Source of the DNA: Paragordius varius
Taxonomy: Eukaryota; Nematomorpha
Assembly: GCA_964247055.1 (NCBI GenBank)
Contig: OZ176059.1
Location: forward strand, 3,348,001-3,412,000
Direction: 5' to 3'
Length of the DNA stretch: 64,000 nucleotides
Shown here: positions 52,901 to 58,883 of the stretch, piece by piece
How the letters are laid out: each line of letters opens with the position of its first letter
Numbering within the stretch: the stretch's first letter is position 1
The notes under the pieces: generated by a model
The model's database searches: none
The model's input: the letters and a program-made list of their open reading frames with translations, nothing else
Told to the model about the DNA's origin: nothing
Program-made: the position numbers and the translations under genes

Positions 52901-55251
52901 TAATCTAAAATGAAATATTAATATAATTTAAATTTTATAAATTGGATATTTAATTTAAAAATTTAAATTAAAGATTACATTAAAATATTAGAATTTTAAA
53001 AATTATTAAAATCTAAAATATTTATTTTTTAAATTAATATAAAAATTAATATATTTTTAAATTAAATATTTGTAAATAGTTTAATTATTGAATATTTTAA
53101 TTATAAAAATTATTGAATCATTTTGTAAAAATTTCAGCTGTTTTTGATTTAATTTATAAATGTTAAATAATTTAATTTCTCCAAAAAAATAAGAAACCAA
53201 AATTATTGATATTTTTTATTTTTTTTTTTTATTTTATATATTTTTAAAAAAATTATATTTTTAAAACATATTATATAATTTAAAATATATATATATATAT
53301 ATATATATTTTAATTAATATTATTATTATTTATATATTTTTTAAAAATCAGCTGTTTTTAAATTAAAAAAATAATATTTCCACTAGAGTATGAAAATAAA
53401 TGCAAACAGGAAAGAAATAAATTTCGAATGCAAATCAGCTGATGGAATATATCCTGTGCCTGGAAAGAATTGTGTTTGGTAAAATAAATTATTTTTTATA
53501 AAATATTTTTTTAAAAAAATTTAAATATTTTAAATTAATTTATTTTTTAAAAAAATATAAAAATATAAATCATAATTTTATGAAAATTATTTAATTCAAA
53601 TTTATTTTTGAATTAAACTAATAAAAAAATTTAAAATTTTTTTATAAAAAAATTACATATTTTCATTTTTTTATAAAAAATTATCAAAATTTAATTTTTA
53701 AAAAATATTACAATTTTTTAATTTTTTTTAATATTATTTTTCGAAAAAAAAAATTTAAATAAATATTAAATTATTTTTTATAACAAAAGATTAAATTATT
53801 CATTTATAAAAATAATTTTTAAATTATAATTATAAAAATTATTATTTTACATTTTAAAAATAATTTAGTTTAAAAAATTTTTATAAAAAAATTAATTAAT
53901 ATTAAATATTTTTTTTAGATTTTTAAAATAATTTTAAATATTATATTTTTTAATAAATAAAAAATATATTAAATAAAAACTTTTGAATAAATTAATTTTA
54001 TAAAAAAAAAATATTTTTAATAGTAAAATAATTAATTAAATATATATTATTTAAAATATACATTTTAAAAAAAATACATTTTAAAAAAAATTATAAATTA
54101 ACAAATTAATTTTTAATAAATATTTTTTTGTTTTTTAAAAATTTAATTTAATCAAATTAAATTAAAAATTTATTTAAATTTAAAATATATATATATATAT
54201 ATATAATTAAATAAATATTTATTTAAATTTTTTTTTAAAAAATTAATTTATTTTAATTTAAATTTAAAATTTATATCTAAATAATTAAATATATAAATAT
54301 TTATTTAAAATTTTTCAAAAAATAAATTTATTTTAATTAATTTTTAAATATATAAATTTTTTTTAAATTAAATATTTAATTAATAATTTTTGAATTAAAT
54401 TTATATACATATATATATATATATAAATATTTTTTTATTATTTATTGATAAAATAAAATTTAAAATATTTAAATCATCAAAAAAATAAATAAATATATTA
54501 TTTTTATTTTTTAAATAAATAAAAAATATTTATTATTAAAAAAATATTTTTTTATATTTAAAAATATTCAAAAAATATTTTTTTAATAAAATAAATAATT
54601 TTAAACTTAATTTATCATTTTTTTATTTTTAAATTATTTATTTTTAAAATAAAAAATATAAGTTTATATTTATGTAAAAAATTATTAAATATATTATTAT
54701 TATTTTTTAATAATTTATTTTATTAGAAAAAATATTTTTAATAATAAAAATAATATTTTTTAATTAATTATTGAAAAAAATTTAAAATATTTAAATATTT
54801 TTTTATAAAATATTTAAATATAAAATTTTAAATAATTATTGATTAAATAAAATTTAAAATTTGTTAAAAAAAATAATTTTTTAAAAATAATAATTAATAT
54901 AAATTAAATTATTTTTAAGTTTATTTTTTTTAAGTTTAAAATATTTTTATATATAAAAATTATAAAAATATTTTTAAAATAATATATTTTAAATAAATAT
55001 TCTTTTTAAAAATTTATAAAAATTATTATTATAAATATAAAAAATATAAAATTATTCAAATTTAAATATTAATATATTATTTTTAGAAAAAAATATTTAT
55101 TATAAAAATATTTTTTTTATTTTTTTAAATTCCTAGGTATGTTGCCTGTTCCAATTTCTATGCTTGGTTCATGTGTTGTCCACATGGAACACTTTTTGAT
55201 GTTCGGTCAAATATTTGCGAAACAGCTGATAAAATAACATGTGATTATTGA
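22428..55251 (+). CDS. Large secreted protein with C-terminal chitin-binding peritrophin-A (CBM14) domain, 30 exons
   Basis: Thirty exons spanning 32.8 kb were joined by consistent phases and total 2508 nt (835 residues plus TGA). The N-terminus is an Asn/Phe/Ile-rich hydrophobic leader of about 50 residues ending IHSQ. Residues about 55-765 are low-complexity and hydrophilic, with NxS/T sequons (NRT, NHS, NTT, NSS), Pro/Thr/Arg-rich text near 600-750 and recurring short phrases (IGHD, IGHN, IGGS, HFG). The last 54 residues form a CBM14 domain: FEC, ADGIYPVPGKNC, YVAC, MCCPHGTLFD, NICETADKITCDY. CBM14 proteins bind chitin in cuticle, eggshell or peritrophic matrix. A structural extracellular role is inferred. 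Its exons are echoed repeatedly in its introns, and part of the gene is duplicated downstream. The family of the middle region is not recognised. Confidence 0.85.
23078..23128 (+). CDS. CBM14 gene exon 2
   Basis: Acceptor TTTTTTAG, 51 nt, donor CAAAAA|GTATAT; phase 1 in and 1 out. Encodes FSYLTDNSNDLEKNPK. Confidence 0.7.
23951..23993 (+). CDS. CBM14 gene exon 3
   Basis: Acceptor ATTTTTTAG, 43 nt, donor GATCA|GTAAAT in phase 2. Encodes FASSYGRNVISID. Confidence 0.72.
24177..25935 (+). repeat. Six echoes of the 5' edge of CBM14 gene exon 4
   Basis: Copies of TTTTAGTAAAGCTGACATCT followed by TATTGGTTAAAGAAAGGAG and AATT stand near 24179, 24589, 25027, 25433, 25629 and 25897, before the real exon at 26381. 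Each has an intact TTTTAG acceptor. Spacing is 200-450 nt. After the echo each copy runs straight into A/T sequence instead of the rest of the exon. Confidence 0.93.
25180..25232. repeat. AT dinucleotide microsatellite
   Basis: About 26 AT units in the intron between exons 3 and 4, between two echoes. Confidence 0.95.
26381..26489 (+). CDS. CBM14 gene exon 4
   Basis: Acceptor ATTTTTAG, 109 nt, donor GAAATTTT|GTAATT in phase 0. Encodes KADILLVKERRIKPEFVIP, then DDLIENPNPQIDFPGNF. This is the only full-length member among its echoes: five-prime copies lie upstream and three-prime copies downstream. Confidence 0.82.
26637..27795 (+). repeat. Four echoes of the 3' edge of CBM14 gene exon 4
   Basis: Copies of GAAAATCCAAATCCGCAAAT then TGATTTTCCTGGAAATTTTG plus TAATT lie near 26639, 27019, 27413 and 27754. 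Each except the first keeps the GTAATT donor. The spacing is about 340-395 nt. Confidence 0.93.
28514..28630 (+). CDS. CBM14 gene exon 5
   Basis: Acceptor TTTTTTAG, 117 nt, donor AATTATT|GTAAAA in phase 0. Encodes a basic, Gln-rich segment RKQELIFSQTQKPDFSRKNR then an NRT sequon and ENQLIGSAGASHQII. Two CAGCTG motifs. Confidence 0.82.
28631..29967 (+). other. Intron 5 of CBM14 gene, no feature seen
   Basis: 1.3 kb of nearly pure A/T without octamers or exon echoes, in contrast to the introns around exons 4, 8, 9 and 18. Confidence 0.7.
29968..30028 (+). CDS. CBM14 gene exon 6
   Basis: Acceptor TTTCAAAG, an AAG acceptor, 61 nt, donor AAAATG|GTTTTA in phase 1. Encodes SPIKKQNSSHVTGIGKIDKN. 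Mixed composition marks it as an exon. The acceptor is the weakest part of this call. Confidence 0.66.
30825..30874 (+). CDS. CBM14 gene exon 7
   Basis: Acceptor TTTTTTAG, 50 nt, donor CTGCA|GTAAAA in phase 0. Encodes DQSPGYFGNDGFLFHSA with the split Asp codon. Confidence 0.74.
31460..32365 (+). repeat. Echoes of the 5' edge of CBM14 gene exon 8
   Basis: Copies of ATAGTTTTCCCATTATGAAA with CAACAACAGCTGAT stand near 31466, 31757, 32129 and, degraded, 32345. The real exon starts at 32470. Copies share the acceptor and the CAGCTGAT end. Confidence 0.9.
32470..32585 (+). CDS. CBM14 gene exon 8
   Basis: Acceptor TTTATAG, 116 nt, donor AGAAAAA|GTTATT in phase 2. Encodes FSHYETTTADIYGSGDSNLY, then RIDKSAHQQISNLEKSQK. 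CAGCTGAT and CAGGTGAT are both in the exon. Confidence 0.8.
32898..32950 (+). repeat. Echo of the 3' edge of CBM14 gene exon 8
   Basis: The last 47 exon bases (AAAAGTGCTCATCAGCAGAT onward) recur with two substitutions, followed by a GTAATT donor. Distance to the original is about 360 nt. Confidence 0.92.
33195..34170 (+). repeat. Five echoes of the 5' edge of CBM14 gene exon 9
   Basis: Copies of TTTTAGCATTTCTGTAAAAA then TAATTCCTGGGA lie near 33195, 33417, 33681, 34012 and 34139. Each is preceded at 10-60 nt by CAGCTGAT or CAGCTGTT within the intron, so the repeated unit includes intron sequence upstream of the acceptor. Confidence 0.93.
34385..34527 (+). CDS. CBM14 gene exon 9
   Basis: Acceptor ATTTTAG, 143 nt, donor TAAAA|GTAAGT, the only canonical GTAAGT in this gene; phase 2 to 1. 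Encodes ISVKIIPGIFVNHSQDVYGI, then DGRRRLDQLFPSADSEKV and LSYVNRTSK. Contains sequons NHS and NRT. Confidence 0.85.
34880..35665 (+). repeat. Echoes of the 3' edge of CBM14 gene exon 9
   Basis: TGTTAACCGAACATCAAAAA with a GTAAC donor and a following AACAGCTGAT repeats the exon end near 34886. Copies near 35068, 35274, 35455 and 35643 are progressively degraded. AT microsatellites lie between copies at about 34595-34630, 34968-34993 and 35426-35448. Confidence 0.88.
36112..36210 (+). CDS. CBM14 gene exon 10
   Basis: Acceptor AAAACAG|CTGG, which is inside a CAGCTG motif, 99 nt, donor GAAAG|GTTTAA; a phase 1-1 exon. Encodes GNNSEMIGDYDIIDKFNEVE then TAVPIFIERTEK. Confidence 0.8.
37006..37056 (+). 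CDS. CBM14 gene exon 11
   Basis: Acceptor AAAACAG|CTGAT (octamer on the junction), 51 nt, donor AAAAG|GTTATT; phase 1-1. Encodes DNQVIGENNIVDLTGK. Confidence 0.76.
37646..37699 (+). CDS. CBM14 gene exon 12
   Basis: Acceptor TTAATCAG|CTGAG, 54 nt, donor AAAAA|GTATTT; phase 1-1. Encodes EQNLISGGKHMEIQTEK. Confidence 0.76.
38538..38623 (+). CDS. CBM14 gene exon 13
   Basis: Acceptor TTTATAG, 86 nt, donor TTAAAA|GTTAAT in phase 0. Encodes QLEKSTIPFNIWRETADIGK then DIKTDVLK. Its opening LEKS and the IWRE text resemble the EKS/WR phrases of neighbouring exons. Confidence 0.76.
38924..38981 (+). CDS. CBM14 gene exon 14
   Basis: Acceptor AACAATCAG|CTGAT, 58 nt, donor GAAAAG|GTATTT in phase 1. Encodes LIEKNTTDDYKPKTPEFGK with an NTT sequon. 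Confidence 0.78.
40183..40263 (+). CDS. CBM14 gene exon 15
   Basis: Acceptor TATATAG, 81 nt, donor AATTG|GTTTTT; phase 1-1. Encodes TSYKFSFDRHFGNQLTEKPE then SSTRKI. The SFDRHFG phrase resembles DFDGGRHFVF in exon 16. Confidence 0.78.
40721..40804 (+). CDS. CBM14 gene exon 16
   Basis: Acceptor TTATCAAAG (AAG type), 84 nt, donor CCAA|GTAAAA; phase 1-1. Encodes VDSQKFDFDGGRHFVFRTTT then VQDSSTP. An alternative acceptor, GATAG ten bases later, gives another open frame, but that frame is less like the neighbours. Exons 15 and 16 look like an ancient internal duplication. Confidence 0.75.
40855..41760 (+). repeat. Echoes of the 5' edge of CBM14 gene exon 17
   Basis: AAACAGCTGATAATATAATA and shorter AACAGCTGTTTATTAATAAA copies occur near 40857, 40962, 41062, 41209, 41256, 41317, 41645 and 41748. 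The true acceptor is AAACAG|CTGATACTATAATT at 41938. Two adjacent units of about 100 nt around 40920-41090 are nearly identical. Confidence 0.85.
41938..42020 (+). CDS. CBM14 gene exon 17
   Basis: Acceptor AAAACAG|CTGAT, 83 nt, donor AACAG|GTGATT in phase 0. Octamers sit on both junctions. Encodes DTIIINSGIENELTDIGGRS then EKNLYEQ. Confidence 0.82.
42946..43086 (+). CDS. CBM14 gene exon 18, the most amplified exon
   Basis: Acceptor TTCCTTAG, 141 nt, donor AAGAAA|GTAATT; phase 0-0. Encodes NIESDWLSVGKNGSSDVAFA, then LIDEIGHDSAVSVIRNPEKQ and LIKVSKK. Its 3' two-thirds are echoed four times in the following intron and about twelve more times at 58.9-62.6 kb. Confidence 0.86.
43441..44592 (+). 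repeat. Four echoes of the 3' part of CBM14 gene exon 18
   Basis: Copies of the segment coding DEIGHDSAVSVIRNP and EKQLIKVSKK, with the donor, lie at about 43441-43558, 43769-43857, 44247-44335 and 44531-44590. The first is open in frame with synonymous and conservative changes. The copies at 43769 and 44247 are frameshifted, and the fourth is short. None has a clear acceptor directly upstream. Many CAGCTGTT and CAGCTGAT motifs lie between copies. Confidence 0.93.
45122..45287 (+). CDS. CBM14 gene exon 19
   Basis: Acceptor TATTTTAG, 166 nt, donor GATTTTG|GTATTT in phase 1. Encodes KPLSSDAETKSGDLPPFSHT, then FIPSAATDFRKFQTAVPTNN and an Asn-rich end with FQIPTDYDF. A slightly shorter, in-frame copy lies at 63388. 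Confidence 0.88.
45228..45852 (+). repeat. Tandem duplication (about 284 bp) carrying the 3' edge of exon 19
   Basis: The exon end from CCAACAAATAATAATATTGG through the donor and about 210 nt of intron recurs nearly identically at about 45503-45785. A third, more diverged copy of the exon end is at 45790-45852, and a remnant near 46050. The first two copies differ by only a few bases, so this is a young duplication with one endpoint inside an exon. Confidence 0.94.
46785..46847 (+). CDS. CBM14 gene exon 20
   Basis: Acceptor TTTTATAG, 63 nt, donor CAGCTG|GTTTTT; phase 1-1. Encodes EIGHNRNFEQTFQRPKPLTA. EIGHN parallels EIGHD of exon 18. Confidence 0.78.
47872..47923 (+). CDS. CBM14 gene exon 21
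   Basis: Acceptor ATTTTAG, 52 nt, donor CGAG|GTTTTA in phase 2. Encodes YPNFIDHIGGSHFQST. Confidence 0.75.
48436..48516 (+). CDS. CBM14 gene exon 22
   Basis: Acceptor ATTTTAG, 81 nt, donor AAAAG|GTGATT; phase 2 in and 2 out. Encodes FETQKPFSPDLLLPRSAVPL then TAKSVK. QKPFSPD recalls the KPLSSD start of exon 19. Confidence 0.78.
49038..49096 (+). CDS. CBM14 gene exon 23
   Basis: Acceptor TTTTTTAG, 59 nt, donor CAGCT|GTTTAT in phase 1. Encodes ITAPFRRQIFTTTPARPIS, the beginning of the Thr/Pro/Arg-rich section. Confidence 0.76.
49741..49767 (+). CDS. CBM14 gene exon 24 (27-nt microexon)
   Basis: Acceptor TTTTTTTAG, donor CCACCAG|GTTTTT; phase 1-1. Encodes FSRRTLPP. A second AG within (TTTTCTAG) would create a stop, so the outer acceptor is used. 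Confidence 0.66.
50291..50359 (+). CDS. CBM14 gene exon 25
   Basis: Acceptor AAAATCAG|CTGTT, 69 nt, donor TTACAG|GTAAAA; phase 1-1. Encodes VRLETGFGSSRSSVIFTRTR with FT at the end. Confidence 0.78.
51273..51326 (+). CDS. CBM14 gene exon 26
   Basis: Acceptor TTTATAAAG (AAG type), 54 nt, donor TTCTG|GTAATT; phase 1-1. Encodes PPFVPRTPRLSPITINS. Confidence 0.74.
51757..51810 (+). CDS. CBM14 gene exon 27
   Basis: Acceptor TTTTTTAG, 54 nt, donor CTCGAG|GTAATA; phase 1-1. Encodes PPIIRTPPVVQPPGLPR. Same length, phase class and Pro/Arg character as exon 26, so the two may be sister exons. Confidence 0.78.
52736..52794 (+). CDS. CBM14 gene exon 28
   Basis: Acceptor TTTTTTAG, 59 nt, donor TTCGAT|GTAAAT in phase 0. 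Encodes FVPMSIMAMNMDEWQCEFD, Met-rich, leading into the cysteine domain. Confidence 0.78.
53387..53478 (+). CDS. CBM14 gene exon 29: first half of chitin-binding domain
   Basis: Acceptor TTCCACTAG, 92 nt, donor GTTTG|GTAAAA in phase 2. Encodes SMKINANRKEINFEC, then KSADGIYPVPGKNCVW. The spacing from the FxC to DGxYPxPGxxC is that of peritrophin-A domains. A partial copy lies at 58718. Confidence 0.88.
55137..55251 (+). CDS. CBM14 gene exon 30: second half of chitin-binding domain and stop
   Basis: Acceptor ATTCCTAG, 115 nt to TGA. Encodes YVACSNFYAWFMCCPHGTLF, then DVRSNICETADKITCDY. It supplies YxxC, CPxGxxFD and the last two cysteines of the peritrophin-A pattern. An extra cysteine makes a CC pair. 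The exon end including the stop is echoed about ten times downstream. Confidence 0.9.
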
Positions 55252-55279
55252 AAACAGCTGTTATTATATTAATGTGTCG

Positions 55280-55285
55280 AATAAA
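55280..55285 (+). terminator. Candidate polyadenylation signal of CBM14 gene
   Basis: AATAAA 28 nt after the stop codon, following GTGTCG. The position is plausible, but such hexamers arise often in A/T sequence. Confidence 0.35.
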
Positions 55286-55383
55286 TTTATTAATAATTTT
55301 TTAATAAATATAATATTTTAATAAATTTATTCGATTTTATTAAAAAAATTATTCAATATATTTTCGAAAAATATAAAAAAATG

Positions 55384-57020
55384 CGAAATAGTTGATAAAA
55401 TAATATGTGATTATTGAAAACAGCTGTTATAATTGAAATATAAATAAATCTAATATTTATATATTTATAATAAATATAAGTTGAAAATTGAATATATATT
55501 TTTGAAAAAATTAAAAAATAATTAAGAAACAGCTGATAAAATAACATGTGATTATTGAAAACAGCTGTTATAATTGAAAATTTAATAAATAATTTTAATT
55601 AATTATGTTATATAATTTATTTTATATTTATATATTAATTAAAAATTATATAATTATATATATAAAATTTTAATATTTTATTTTATTAATAAATATTCTA
55701 AAATTGAATATATATTATAAAAAAATATAAATTATTTTTATAAACTGCTGATAAAATAACATGTGATTACTGAACAGCTGTTATAACTGAATTAACAAAT
55801 TATAAATAATTTTTTAATAAATTTATTAATAATTAATTATGTATAATTCTTTATATATATATATTTTATATTTGATTATTTTTAATTATTAAAAATATAA
55901 ATTTTGTGTTGAGTACTAAAAAAAGCAAACAGCTGATAAAATCATTTTTATTGTAGACAGCTGTTATAATTAATTTAATAATTAATTTTATTAATAATTA
56001 TTTATTCTATAAATTGATTTATTCTATATTTTTCAAAAATAATAATAAATATTATATATATATATTTAATAAAATTAAAAAAATTTTAAGAAAATTTACG
56101 AAACAATTGATAAAATAACATATGATTACTGATTGAAAAACAAATGTTTTGAAATCAAAATTTATTAATAATTTTATATATTTTTAATATATTATTTCAA
56201 TATATATATTTGATTATTTAAAATTTTTTTATAAAAATTAAAAAAAGCTTATTAAAATTTAATAAAAATTGATAAAATAACATGTGATTATTGAAAACAG
56301 CTGTTATAATTGATTTAATATTTCGAAATTTTTTAATATTTTTATTTATAATATATATAATTCAATATATATATATATATATATATATTTGATTATTTTT
56401 TTTATCTATTTATATTAACTGATTTTTCTTAAAAACTAAAAAAAATTTATTTTTTTTTAAAAAAACAGCTTATAAAACAACATGTGAGTTAAAAAAAAAT
56501 TTCATATTTATATATTATTAATTTTAAAATAATTATTTATATAATTTATTAATATTTATATTTTTAAATATATATTGTTTTTGAAATAATTAAAAATTAT
56601 TTAACAGACAGCTGATAAAACATGTGATTATTGATGGCTCAAAACATATGTTTAAATATTAATATCAAATTTAATGAATTTTAATAAATTATTTTATATA
56701 TTATTAAAATAATTATATGTATAAATATTTTTGATATTTTATTTCATTAATAATTTTTATTATATTTTAAAAAATACTTTTAAATATTAAAAAAATAAAA
56801 AATTTGCGAAACAAATATTACATGTGATTACTAATTGGAAAAACAGTTGTTGTTTAAAAAAATAAATAAACTTAATAAATTTTTAATATATATATTTATA
56901 TATAATAAATTTTAAAATAATTATATATATGATTAAATTTATTTTATATTTTTTTAAAATATTCTTAATATTGAATATATATAGTTTTAAAAAATAAAAA
57001 ATTTAAAAAACAGCTGATTA
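55384..57020 (+). repeat. About ten echoes of the 3' end of the CBM14 coding sequence
   Basis: Copies of AACAGCTGATAAAATAACAT then GTGATTATTGAAAACAGCTG, i.e. the last codons, the stop and the following bases, stand near 55384, 55524, 55744, 55927, 56098, 56262, 56464, 56606, 56808 and 57008. They decay downstream; the last keeps only AAACAGCTGAT. Spacing is 130-220 nt. Here the echoed edge is a stop codon and 3' flank, not a splice site. Confidence 0.93.
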
Positions 57021-57639
57021 AGTAGAAAATTTTAAATAAATTAATTCAATTGTTAAAAAAATTAGAAATTTATTAAAAAGTATAATAAATATTTCTGTAT
57101 ATTTTTCAAATAAAAAAAATTAATTGAACAATTATATTTGAGAAAATTCACAAATAATATTTATAAAATATATTAAAATTATATATCTTTAAATATAAAT
57201 TAAAATCAAAACATATCTTTATAAACATATTTTTATAATATTAAATATTGAATTAAACATTCGCAAATATATATATATATATATATAATAAATTCAAAAA
57301 AAAATATAAATTATTATTAAGTAAATTATACATAAAATTTATAATGATTTAAAATAATAAGATTATAAAATATAATAAATTTTTTTTAAAATTAATTTAA
57401 AGTAAATATATTTATCAAAATTTTTTAAAATTAAAATGTTTAAAATTAAATTTATAATTAATATTTCTAAAATTTGAATATTTTTGATAAAATTATTTGA
57501 TATTTTATATTTTTTTTATAAAAAATAAAAATTATTTAAGTTTTCATATATTAATTATCTAATAAATATTTAATTTACTAATATAAGTTTTTCTATTAAT
57601 TTATTTTATTTTTTCTTAAAAAAAAAATTAAATAAAAAA

Positions 57640-57712
57640 ATCATGCCTGTTTGTTTTCATTCATTTGTTTGCCGTTTTAAATTTCGAATCGAAAAAGCGC
57701 AAAAATATTTTT
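57640..57712. other. Isolated mixed-composition island
   Basis: ATCATGCCTGTTTGTTTTCA through CGAATCGAAAAAGCGC stands out in A/T sequence. On the + strand it opens a 27-codon frame from ATG (MPVCFHSFVCRF...). It could be a first exon or promoter-proximal element of the downstream gene copy, or a 3' UTR piece. Not recognised. Confidence 0.35.
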
Positions 57713-57799
57713 ATATTCTTTATTAATAAATTTAATATTTATTTTATTTATTTAAATAAAAATATTTAAAATATTCCTGGAAAAGTATATTACTTTATT

Positions 57800-57832
<33 letters not shown>

Positions 57833-58079
57833 GATATATATATAATTTTACCATATTTATATTTTAAATTTTATGTTTTTTAAGAAATTTGTTTAAAATT
57901 AAATATTTTTTACAATATTTTATTTATTTTGAATAATTTTTGTTTAAATCTCAATTTCCTAATTATTTTTAAAAAATTATTTCTTTAATAAATATATATT
58001 TTCAAAATTATTGTTAGTTATATAATATATCAGTAATTTTACTAAAAAGATTTATTTTTTAATTATTTTTTTATTAGAA

Positions 58080-58717
58080 CAGCTGTTTTTTATAAAAAAT
58101 ATTAAATTCTAAAAAATATTTATTATTTAAAAATTTATTTTTTTAATCTAATATGAAATATTTTAAATTATAAAAATAATTATTTTTTTTAAAAAAATTA
58201 AAAAAATTAAATTAAAATATTAGAATTTTAAAAAATATTAAATAATTTTAGGAATAATTATTTTTTAAAAAATATTAAATATTAAAAATAATTACAATTT
58301 TATAAATTTAAATTATATAATATTTGAATTTTATTAAATATTTAATTATAATTTTTTAAAAATTAATTATTTTTTTTAATCTAATATGTAATATTTATGT
58401 AAATAATAAAAAAATAATTTTTCTAAACAGTTGATTTCAAAATATAAAATATATAATTTATAAATAATCCAATTTGAAATATTTATATGAATAATAATAA
58501 TAATTATTTTTTAAATATTTATAAAAATATAATTTTAATGTTTGTTAAAAAATTTTAAAAATTAAATATATTAGATTAAAATTATTAATATATTTTAAAA
58601 AAGCTTATTTTAATATATATATAAAATATTTAAATTATTAAATATTTAAAGTTTTTTAGAATTTTTAAAAATTAAATAATTTTTAAATAAATCAGCTGTT
58701 TGTTAAATTTCCACTAG
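58080..58717 (+). repeat. Duplicated intron sequence matching 53130-53386
   Basis: The A/T text with AACAGCTGTTTTT and the acceptor-proximal ATCAGCTGTTT and ATTTCCACTAG matches the intron before exon 29. It is less similar further upstream. Confidence 0.55.
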
Positions 58718-58781
58718 AGTATTAAAATAAATGCAAACAGGAAAGAAATAGATTTTGAATGCAAAACAGCTGATGGAATAT
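58718..58781 (+). pseudogene. Truncated copy of CBM14 gene exon 29
   Basis: The acceptor TTCCACTAG is kept, then AGTATTAAAATAAATGCAAA and on to GATGGAATAT, 22 codons parallel to exon 29 with M-to-I, N-to-D and S-to-T changes. The copy stops before YPVPGKNC and runs into A/T sequence, so the domain is incomplete. The donor is absent. Confidence 0.85.
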
Positions 58782-58883
58782 TTAATTCAAAAAAAATAAA
58801 TAATTATTATATGTATTTAAATAAAAAAATAAAACTAATTAAATTATTCTATATTTATAAATTATTTATTATAATTTAATTAA

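Larger units (their letters stand above)
46848..55136 (+). other. Introns 20-29 of CBM14 gene
   Basis: Apart from the listed exons, this stretch is A/T sequence without echo arrays; octamers are rare (one CAGCTGTT near 53137 and one at 53348). 46848-47871 is strongly T-biased. 53479-55136 is the longest intron (1.66 kb) and splits the chitin-binding domain. No other coding island seen. Confidence 0.6.

Noticed and set aside
53387..55251. A C-type lectin or EGF domain for the cysteine-rich C-terminus.
   Set aside because: Cysteine spacing with YPVPGKNC and CPHGTLFD matches peritrophin-A; lectin and EGF signatures are absent.
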